From WLMZ01 sp037140375 (GTDB lineage: Bacteria; Actinomycetota; Acidimicrobiia; Acidimicrobiales; Ilumatobacteraceae): DNA of 7,171 nucleotides. A program made the translations under genes and the position numbers. Shown here piece after piece: positions 1 to 4,737 of the stretch (position 1 is the stretch's first letter; every line of letters starts with the position of its first letter). The stretch is from positions 1 through 7,171 of the forward strand of contig JBAXER010000105.1 in assembly GCA_037140375.1 (NCBI GenBank), given 5' to 3'. The notes beneath the pieces were generated by a model. That model saw nothing but the letters and a program-made list of their open reading frames with translations. It ran no database searches and was not told the origin of the DNA.

Positions 1-623
1 TCGGCAACACCATCGAGCGTGTCGGGCCACATGAGGTACACATCGGCAGCAGCGGCTGCCACCTCGCGCGCGTCGTCAGAGAGACCGCCAAAATACAACG
101 GCGGACAACGACCGCTCACCGTGCCAACTCGCGGCGGATCGAGATGCAGTTGCACAAACTCACCATCGATATCGACACGATTACCATCGAGCAGCGTTCG
201 TAACGCGGTCATCACTTCGAGCGTGCGTTGGTAGCGCGGCGCGCTGGCCAACACCTGACCCGGAAGGTCGGACGAGATGATGTTGACCGTGAGTCGACCC
301 TGCATCATCTGATCGAGCGTGGCGATCTGGCGCGCCAGCTGCGGCACCCACATCTCTCCGGTGCGAACCGCCACCAGCATGCTCATGCGCGTAATGACCG
401 GAGCCATCGCAGCGGCAAACGCAATTGAGTCGATTCCTAACGAATAACCCGATGGAAGCAACACGTTGTCAAAGCCAACGGACTCAGCCCCTCGCACGAT
501 GTCGCCACAGTGCTCGAGGCTGCTGCGCAAGCTGGGGTCGGCGACTCCGAGTTGGGCGTAGTCGTCGTCGCAGAGCGCGGCGAACCAACTGACCTCGCAG
601 GGTGTTGCATCAGCCGAGCTCAC
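1..623 (-). CDS. SsuD-like LLM-class flavin-dependent monooxygenase (3' end outside window)
   Basis: The open frame runs from a GTG at 621-623 to the window edge, giving 207 residues with no stop, so the C-terminal half is missing. The sequence follows the bacterial luciferase-like (LLM) family, closest in pattern to alkanesulfonate monooxygenase SsuD: VSWFAAL at residues 11-17 (first strand), AESVGFDNVLLPSG 46-59, ARQIATLDQMMQGRL 97-111, RYQRT 130-134 and PPLYFGG 174-180. Such enzymes use FMNH2 (or F420 in some actinobacteria) and O2 to oxidise organosulfonates, ketones and other substrates in the cytoplasm. The Cys that follows the PTGRS motif in E. coli SsuD appears as Leu62, and the PTHGDG-like segment after strand 1 is absent, so desulfonation is not assured. 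The GTG start overlaps the aldo/keto reductase stop (GTGA), implying translational coupling; the first in-frame ATG lies at codon 73, inside the fold. Family is sure, substrate unknown. Confidence 0.87.
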   Translation of the reverse strand, partial: MSSADATPCEVSWFAALCDDDYAQLGVADPSLRSSLEHCGDIVRGAESVGFDNVLLPSGYSLGIDSIAFAAAMAPVITRMSMLVAVRTGEMWVPQLARQIATLDQMMQGRLTVNIISSDLPGQVLASAPRYQRTLEVMTALRTLLDGNRVDIDGEFVQLHLDPPRVGTVSGRCPPLYFGGLSDDAREVAAAAADVYLMWPDTLDGVA

Positions 624-1543
624 GGCAACGAGGCTCCGTCGCTGGCCTGAATGATGGCGTACACGTCGGTGCGATCGAGATGCACGGTTGTGGCGCGGGC
701 CAGTTCGGTGAGGCGCTCGGGATTCTGCGAGCCGACCACTGCAACCAAGCGCGCCGGATGCGCAAGAACAAACGCCACGGCAATGACCGCAGGGCTCACT
801 CCTTCACGCGAGGCAAGCTGACGAAGCACCGCGTTGAGCGCCTTTGGAACGTTGTGGCCCGTAGCGAGCCGACCACCCGACAACGGGCTCCATGCCATCG
901 GCGTGACCCCAAGCTCCATACAGATATCGAACGAGCCGTCGCGCATTGCGTTGAGGCGCAGTGCTGAGAACTCGGGCTGACTGGTGGCCAACGACAAACC
1001 TCGCTGGGCGAGATGCGCTGCGAGCGTACGCACCTGTGCCGGGGTGTGGTTCGACACGCCAACAGAGCGAACCAGGCCTCGTTCGCAGAGACCAGCGAGG
1101 GCCTCTGCGACCAGTGATGGATGAGTGAACGGATCAGGTCGATGCACCTGTAACAAGTCGACATGGTCAGTACCCAAGCGCTGCAGCGATGCCTCCGTTG
1201 CCTGCACGAGATACGCCGGATCGGATACATACGGGACACCAGGAACGATGCCGACCTTGGTGGCCAGCACCATGCGATCGCGCAGCGAGGGGGTACCGCG
1301 CAGCACATCGCCAAGCGCAGTCTCGTTGGCACCGAAGCCGGAACCGCCCCAATCGAGGCCATACACATCGGCCGTGTCGACCAGATTCATACCGAGGTCA
1401 AGCGCGTGCTCAATCAGCGCTGTGTCGGCCTGAACATCGGATCCGGTGAAGCGCCAACATCCAAACGAAACGGCACCAACCTTTGTACCCAAGGCACCGA
1501 GCTCGCGCTGTTCGCCGTTCACAAGATTGCCTTGGATAGTCAT
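620..1543 (-). CDS. Aldo/keto reductase, YdhF-like
   Basis: This 307-residue protein is a NADPH-dependent aldo/keto reductase with a (beta/alpha)8 barrel, reducing aldehydes or ketones to alcohols in the cytoplasm. The catalytic tetrad is visible: Asp56 in the LVDTADVYG stretch, Tyr61, Lys96 in LATKVG and His134 in LQVHRPDP. Further family marks are VGVSNHTPAQ at 161-170, SQPEFS 188-193, PMAWSPLSGGRL 215-226 and VVGSQNPERL 269-278, which supports the phosphate-binding end of the cofactor site. The HRPDP and PMAWSxLxGGRL motifs match E. coli YdhF more than sugar-type AKRs. I chose ATG 1543 because the fold begins just after it and the length fits the family. The frame stays open to 1765, but that extension runs back through the end of the upstream reductase and looks like noise. 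There is no Shine-Dalgarno; a TAACAT hexamer 7 nt before the ATG suggests leaderless translation. Its stop overlaps the next gene by GTGA. Confidence 0.93.
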   Translation of the reverse strand: MTIQGNLVNGEQRELGALGTKVGAVSFGCWRFTGSDVQADTALIEHALDLGMNLVDTADVYGLDWGGSGFGANETALGDVLRGTPSLRDRMVLATKVGIVPGVPYVSDPAYLVQATEASLQRLGTDHVDLLQVHRPDPFTHPSLVAEALAGLCERGLVRSVGVSNHTPAQVRTLAAHLAQRGLSLATSQPEFSALRLNAMRDGSFDICMELGVTPMAWSPLSGGRLATGHNVPKALNAVLRQLASREGVSPAVIAVAFVLAHPARLVAVVGSQNPERLTELARATTVHLDRTDVYAIIQASDGASLP

Positions 1544-1550
1544 GGCGGTG

Positions 1551-1556
1551 ATGTTA
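1551..1556 (-). promoter_or_regulatory. Putative leaderless -10 element for the aldo/keto reductase
   Basis: On the minus strand TAACAT (TANNNT) ends exactly 7 nt before the ATG at 1543, with no purine-rich ribosome site between. In actinobacteria this spacing is typical of transcripts that start at the A of the start codon. I find no good -35 hexamer at the expected distance (ATCGCC at 17 bp). If real, it gives the AKR and monooxygenase their own promoter, downstream of the inverted repeat at 1599-1637. Confidence 0.45.
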
Positions 1557-1598
1557 GTGGTGCTGCCGTGTTCGGCGATGTGGAGTCTCGCCGCGCCG

Positions 1599-1637
1599 GC
1601 AAGCGTGAGCGCACGCTCACCGTGCGCTGACGCTTGC
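1599..1637 (-). terminator. Strong hairpin after the MDR gene: terminator or attenuator candidate
   Basis: This is a 39-bp near-perfect inverted repeat. GCAAGCGT (1599-1606) pairs with ACGCTTGC (1630-1637), there is one mismatch (1607/1629), then AGCGCAC (1608-1614) pairs with GTGCGCT (1622-1628), around a 7-nt loop. That is 15 paired bases of 16. It begins 6 nt past the stop of the minus-strand reductase gene, the usual place for a terminator. No T-run follows on either strand, so it would be a U-less hairpin of the kind often proposed in high-GC actinobacteria, or else an mRNA 3'-end stabiliser. The repeat is direct observation; the function is inferred. Confidence 0.6.
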
Positions 1638-1643
1638 TGAAGA

Positions 1644-2657
1644 TCAGTTGACGCTGAGCAAGAGCTTGCCGTGATGGCCGCCGGTGAACAGCATTCGCAA
1701 CGTGGCGGGAAAGCTGTCGAGCCCGTGCTCGATGTGTTCACGGACGATGAGCCGACCATCGCCAAGCCATCCGCCCAATGCCTGCTCAGCTTCGGCGAAA
1801 CGACTGCCGAAGTGCGTTACGGCAAAGCCCTCCATACGCGAGTGGCGCTCGGCCAGCTTCAAATAGTTGCGCGGCCCGCTCACTTGTTGCATCTGCGCGT
1901 ACTGCGACATTGCACCGCAGATGACAATTCGGGCGCCCTCGGCAATCTGCTCGAGCACTGCATCGAGAATGTCGCCACCAACATTGTCGAACATCACGTT
2001 CACACCGTTGGGAGCGACCTCGCGCAAGCGTGCGCCGACGTCTTCGTTTTTATAATCGATAGCGAAGTCGAAGCCAAGTTCGTCGACCAGAAAAGCCGCT
2101 TTGTGGGCGCCGCCCGCGATACCGATGACCGTGGATGCTCCGGCGATGCGCGCCAATTGACCAGCCACTGAACCAACCGCACCTGCGGCACCAGAGACCA
2201 CCACGGTGTCGCCAGGTTTCACCGCGCCAACTTCGAAGATGCCGAAGTAGGCAGTGAGCCCGGTGGTCATGCCTAACGCACCGAGATATGCCGACGGTGC
2301 AACCACCGAAGTGTCGAGCTTGCGTACGGTCGCTGCGGGCAACGTGGCAAAGGTCTGTGCGCCGAGCGGTCCGAACACATAGTCACCCGGCAGAAGTTGA
2401 GCAACCGTGCTCTCAACAACGCGCCCAACACCCAGCGCCGTGACCGTGCCACCGAGTTTTACCGACTGGTGATAGCTGCCTTCGTCGAGCACCGTGCGAA
2501 TGAAGGCATCAATCGACAACATGTTGACTTCGACCAACACCATGCCGGGAGCCAACGGCTCAACGACTTGCTCGATGAACTCGAAGTCAGAATCGGCTGG
2601 CAACCCGACTGGCCGAGCCGCCAGAACCATGCGGCGATTCACACGCTGATCGGCCAT
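1644..2657 (-). CDS. Zinc-free MDR oxidoreductase, prostaglandin/alkenal reductase (CurA-like) type
   Basis: The 337-residue protein belongs to the medium-chain dehydrogenase/reductase superfamily, in the leukotriene B4 dehydrogenase/prostaglandin reductase/CurA branch. Members reduce the C=C bond of alpha,beta-unsaturated aldehydes and ketones with NADPH. Residues 1-120 form the GroES-like domain, which lacks zinc-ligand Cys/His clusters. The linker GALGMTTGLTAYFG (126-139) is a signature of this branch. The Rossmann domain shows VVVSGAAGAVGS (152-163, cofactor loop), IGIAGG (178-183), AIDYKNED (199-206, where Lys203 fits NADP preference), FDNVGG (223-228), CGAMSQY (247-253) and GPRNY (261-265). 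ATG 2657 shares one base with the SDR stop (TGATG), giving coupled translation; GTG 2660 one codon earlier is an alternative with a GTGA overlap. A strong hairpin follows its stop. The family is clear; the natural substrate is not. Confidence 0.93.
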   Translation of the reverse strand: MADQRVNRRMVLAARPVGLPADSDFEFIEQVVEPLAPGMVLVEVNMLSIDAFIRTVLDEGSYHQSVKLGGTVTALGVGRVVESTVAQLLPGDYVFGPLGAQTFATLPAATVRKLDTSVVAPSAYLGALGMTTGLTAYFGIFEVGAVKPGDTVVVSGAAGAVGSVAGQLARIAGASTVIGIAGGAHKAAFLVDELGFDFAIDYKNEDVGARLREVAPNGVNVMFDNVGGDILDAVLEQIAEGARIVICGAMSQYAQMQQVSGPRNYLKLAERHSRMEGFAVTHFGSRFAEAEQALGGWLGDGRLIVREHIEHGLDSFPATLRMLFTGGHHGKLLLSVN

Positions 2658-3415
2658 CACATGCCGCCATCAACCGACAAGATCTGACCCGTGACCCAAC
2701 TTGATGCTGGCGACACGAAGTACAACACGGCAGCACCAAGATCGCCCGGAGTGCCAAGGCGGCGCATGGGCAAGCGAAGGCGCTTCTCGAGCGACGGCAG
2801 GTCGTTGTCGCTGAGTTGCAAGGCCGTCATCATGATCTCGGTTGGCACCGCCCCAGGCATGATGCAGTTCACGCGGATGCGAGGTCCGAGCTCTTTCGCG
2901 AAGGTTTGAGTGAGCGAGTTCACTGCTGCTTTTGCCGCTGCATAGTGACCGCTTCCGACAATGGGCGACACTGCGGCGCGAGACGAAATGTTGACCACTC
3001 GCCCGCCGTCGCGCATGTGTCGCGCCGCCGTATTGGTGCACACCCACACTGCCGTGAGATTGAGTGCCATCGTTGCATTCCACTCGTTGGGATCAAGCGT
3101 GGTGAGTGGCGATTGCACTGGCGATCCACCGGCATTGTTGACCCAGATATCGAGGTGACCGAACTCATTGATCGCGGCTTGTGCAAGCGCCTCAACGGCA
3201 TCGTTGTTGGTGACATCTGTTTGCACGGCAATGGCCCGACCGCCGCGATCGCGAATGCCCTTGGCCACGCGCTCAACCTCGTCGAGACGACGAGCAGCGC
3301 ACACCACAGCGGCGCCGGCATCGGCCAGCGTTGTCGCGATGCCCTCGCCGATACCGCGACCAGCGCCCGTGACAACAGCTACGTCGTCGGACAAATCGAA
3401 TAGGGTCGTGCTCAT
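2657..3415 (-). CDS. Short-chain dehydrogenase/reductase (classical SDR)
   Basis: This 252-residue, single-domain Rossmann protein is a classical SDR that oxidises or reduces a hydroxyl/carbonyl group with NAD(P)H. The cofactor motif TGAGRGIG lies at 16-23, with AARR at 40-43 (basic residues after beta2, which favours NADP). DV follows at 67-68 and NNAGG at 93-97. The catalytic set is Asn119, Ser145, Tyr158 and Lys162 (YAAAK). PGAVPTEI (187-194) and a terminal VTGQILSVDGGM (241-252) complete the family pattern. Length is standard. The start at 3415 is fixed by AAGGA on the minus strand, 8 nt upstream; an in-frame ATG at 3424 would sit against that site. A longer open frame up to 3775 would run into the divergent regulator and is not credible. 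It is the first gene after the divergent operator region, so it is the likeliest direct target of the TetR protein. Its stop overlaps the MDR start. Confidence 0.96.
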   Translation of the reverse strand: MSTTLFDLSDDVAVVTGAGRGIGEGIATTLADAGAAVVCAARRLDEVERVAKGIRDRGGRAIAVQTDVTNNDAVEALAQAAINEFGHLDIWVNNAGGSPVQSPLTTLDPNEWNATMALNLTAVWVCTNTAARHMRDGGRVVNISSRAAVSPIVGSGHYAAAKAAVNSLTQTFAKELGPRIRVNCIMPGAVPTEIMMTALQLSDNDLPSLEKRLRLPMRRLGTPGDLGAAVLYFVSPASSWVTGQILSVDGGM

Positions 3416-3423
3416 GGTTGGCA

Positions 3424-3428
3424 TCCTT
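3424..3428 (-). promoter_or_regulatory. Ribosome binding site deciding the SDR start
   Basis: AAGGA on the minus strand lies 8 nt before the ATG at 3415. This supports 3415 over the in-frame ATG at 3424, which would overlap the site itself. Confidence 0.7.
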
Positions 3429-3454
3429 GTGACATCGATGGGTAAACGTACTGT
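3427..3454 (+). promoter_or_regulatory. Putative TetR-gene promoter
   Basis: TTGTGA (3427-3432), a 16-bp spacer and TACTGT (3449-3454) make a plausible -35/-10 pair pointing at the regulator gene, with an untranslated leader of roughly 45-50 nt. The -10 falls inside the inverted repeat 3446-3462, so a bound repressor would block it. On the other strand TTGAGG (3481-3486) with weak -10-like hexamers around 3458-3463 could serve the SDR. Promoter assignment by eye is only moderate. Confidence 0.4.
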
Positions 3455-3462
3455 AGGTACGT
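3446..3462. promoter_or_regulatory. Candidate TetR operator, perfect 6-5-6 inverted repeat
   Basis: ACGTAC-TGTAG-GTACGT is a perfect palindrome with 6-bp arms and a 5-bp spacer, centred on 3454 in the 93-bp gap between the divergent SDR and TetR-family genes. TetR dimers bind this kind of 15-20 bp dyad, and it overlaps the candidate -10 elements of both directions, so autorepression plus control of the SDR is the simple reading. The repeat is seen directly; binding by the adjacent regulator is inferred from position. Confidence 0.6.
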
Positions 3463-3508
3463 ATGCACTCGTGACGCCGACCTCAAGCGCCACAGGCGGC
3501 TCACGATC

Positions 3509-4126
3509 ATGGTGACGGTCTCCAGCGGGCGCCGCCCCGGCCGTCCGGTCGGCGGCAAACAAGTTGTCGATCGCGAGCTCGTGCTCGACGCTGCCGAGCG
3601 CGCCATCCGCCGCGACGGCCCGCTGGTCTCGCTCGAAGCCATCGCACTCGAAGCTGGCGTGACCAAACCAGTGATCTATGCGCGCATTGGTGGGCGCACT
3701 GAATTGTCGAACGCCTTGTCGGCTCGGCTGGCCAACCGCATCGTGCAATCGGTGCTCAGCGCAATCGCAGGCCAACCAATCGGCCGCTCGGCGCTCGTGT
3801 TGTTTCTCGCCGCCAACCTCAAGACCGTTGCAGCCAACCGCGAACTCTTTCTCTATGTCACCGGTGGTTCATCGGATGATTCTCCGCAGCGATCGCTCTA
3901 TCTCGCCAGCCAGTCAGCGGCGCCGCTTGCGGCTCAGCTCAGCCAATGGCGCACTGCCACCGGGCACGATCCAGTGGTTGCCGAAGCGTGGTCCTACGCA
4001 ATTATCGGCATGCTGCAGCTCACGAGTTTGTGGTGGCTCAATCAAGAAGAGCTCACCGCTCACGACCTTGCCGAACAGCTCGCTGAGCTGCTCTGGAGTG
4101 GCCTGCGCACACCACCACTCGCCTAA
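3509..4126 (+). CDS. TetR/AcrR-family transcriptional regulator
   Basis: The 205-residue protein has the standard TetR layout. A basic tail (residues 8-17, RRPGRPVGGK) precedes an N-terminal three-helix DNA-binding domain (about 22-68). Its helix-turn-helix is VSLEAIALEAGVTKPVIYAR (40-59). The usual YxHFxxKxxL end of that domain reads YARIGGRTEL (57-66), a variant. The rest (about 75-205) is a helical ligand/dimer domain with an aromatic patch, WSYAIIGMLQLTSLWW (161-176), suited to a hydrophobic ligand. It is transcribed divergently from the SDR, with a dyad in the shared gap, so it most likely represses that operon and itself until a pathway compound binds. ATG 3509 has only a weak GGCGG site about 10 nt upstream. 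Family is sure; ligand and regulon are inferred. Confidence 0.94.
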   Translation: MVTVSSGRRPGRPVGGKQVVDRELVLDAAERAIRRDGPLVSLEAIALEAGVTKPVIYARIGGRTELSNALSARLANRIVQSVLSAIAGQPIGRSALVLFLAANLKTVAANRELFLYVTGGSSDDSPQRSLYLASQSAAPLAAQLSQWRTATGHDPVVAEAWSYAIIGMLQLTSLWWLNQEELTAHDLAEQLAELLWSGLRTPPLA

Positions 4127-4171
4127 AGAAGCAACAACTTACCGAGGGTAGATTCTTCGCCCGCAACGTGT

Positions 4172-4177
4172 TACTGT
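4172..4177 (+). promoter_or_regulatory. Putative leaderless -10 element for the split-barrel gene
   Basis: TACTGT ends 7 nt before the ATG at 4185, and the intervening CCCGTTC holds no ribosome site. This repeats the layout seen before the aldo/keto reductase and suggests a leaderless transcript starting in the 58-bp gap after the TetR gene. No convincing -35 hexamer is seen (TAGATT at 17 bp). Confidence 0.45.
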
Positions 4178-4184
4178 CCCGTTC

Positions 4185-4694
4185 ATGTCTGGGGATTACG
4201 AAGACCTCACCGAGTGCGCGCTCTCTGCCGAACTCGAACAAAAGCTGGTTGCCACCCAACGCGAATGCGTGTTCATGTGGACCAACACGGCGGGCGAAGC
4301 ATTCGGCGTCGTGATGTCGTATCTCCCCAAAGACGGACGCCTCTGGCTCACCGCAGCCGAGCAACGCAAGCGCATCAGCGCCATTCGCCGCTTTCCTCGC
4401 GCCGCCGTGTGCATCAACAGCAGCGGATCACGCATGGGCGGCGGGCGCACGGTGAGCTACAAGGGTTCGTGCGTCGTTCACGACGACCGTGCCACCAAAG
4501 ACTGGTTCTACCCCGAGTTCGCCAACTTCCTGCGCTCCGATGACGCCAACGCGGCCGCCGTCTTCCAGAACTTTCTCGACTCACCGCATCGGGTCATCAT
4601 CGAGTTCATTCCTGATTACACACTCAGCTTCGATGCGTCGCTGATGTGGAGTCGCTCACCCGAAGTCGTTACCTCAGAACAATCTCAAGGCTGA
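4185..4694 (+). CDS. Pyridoxamine 5'-phosphate oxidase-like split-barrel flavoprotein
   Basis: This 169-residue protein matches the PNPOx-like/FDOR split beta-barrel family, whose actinobacterial members bind FMN, F420 or haem and often act as reductases or oxidases of unknown substrate. Visible marks are a first strand pair around CVFMWTN (28-34), GVVMSYLPKDGRLWL (41-55), the basic helix RKRISAIRRFPRAAVCI (61-77), SYKGSCVVHDD (91-101, barrel strand and turn), WFYPEF (107-112) and the closing strands HRVIIEFIPDYTLSFD (135-150), ending with MW at 154-155. It is too short and lacks the full C-terminal motif of true PdxH, so vitamin B6 synthesis is unlikely. The gene sits between the regulator and the dioxygenase on the same strand, 43 bp before the latter, so co-transcription with the dioxygenase is likely. 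There is no Shine-Dalgarno. Which cofactor it binds cannot be told by eye. Confidence 0.85.
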   Translation: MSGDYEDLTECALSAELEQKLVATQRECVFMWTNTAGEAFGVVMSYLPKDGRLWLTAAEQRKRISAIRRFPRAAVCINSSGSRMGGGRTVSYKGSCVVHDDRATKDWFYPEFANFLRSDDANAAAVFQNFLDSPHRVIIEFIPDYTLSFDASLMWSRSPEVVTSEQSQG

Positions 4695-4727
4695 TTACAA
4701 ACAACCCACGTCACCTACAACCACTGC

Positions 4728-4735
4728 GAAGGAAG
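4728..4735 (+). promoter_or_regulatory. Ribosome binding site of the dioxygenase gene
   Basis: GAAGGAAG lies just before the ATG at 4738, the best purine-rich site on this strand along with that at 6186. It confirms the start and contrasts with the site-less upstream gene. Confidence 0.65.
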
Positions 4736-4737
4736 CC

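Noticed and set aside
1163..1630. 155-codon plus-strand frame opposite the aldo/keto reductase
   Set aside because: The minus strand carries the full catalytic tetrad; the plus frame has no recognisable domain.
1599..1637. Inverted repeat as an IS end or MITE
   Set aside because: There is no transposase, no second copy in the window and no flanking direct repeat that I can see; its place right after a stop codon fits a transcript-end hairpin better.
1544..1765. N-terminal extension of the aldo/keto reductase by 74 codons
   Set aside because: It would overlap the last 40 codons of the upstream reductase and cross the 39-bp hairpin; the added residues fit no AKR domain.
3416..3775. N-terminal extension of the SDR frame by 120 codons
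   Set aside because: It would run through the operator region and into the divergent TetR gene, and the SDR fold starts normally at 3415 with an AAGGA site 8 nt upstream.
4127..4184. Terminator after the TetR gene
   Set aside because: Only a 5-bp AAGAA/TTCTT pairing with a 22-nt loop is present, too weak to support a call.
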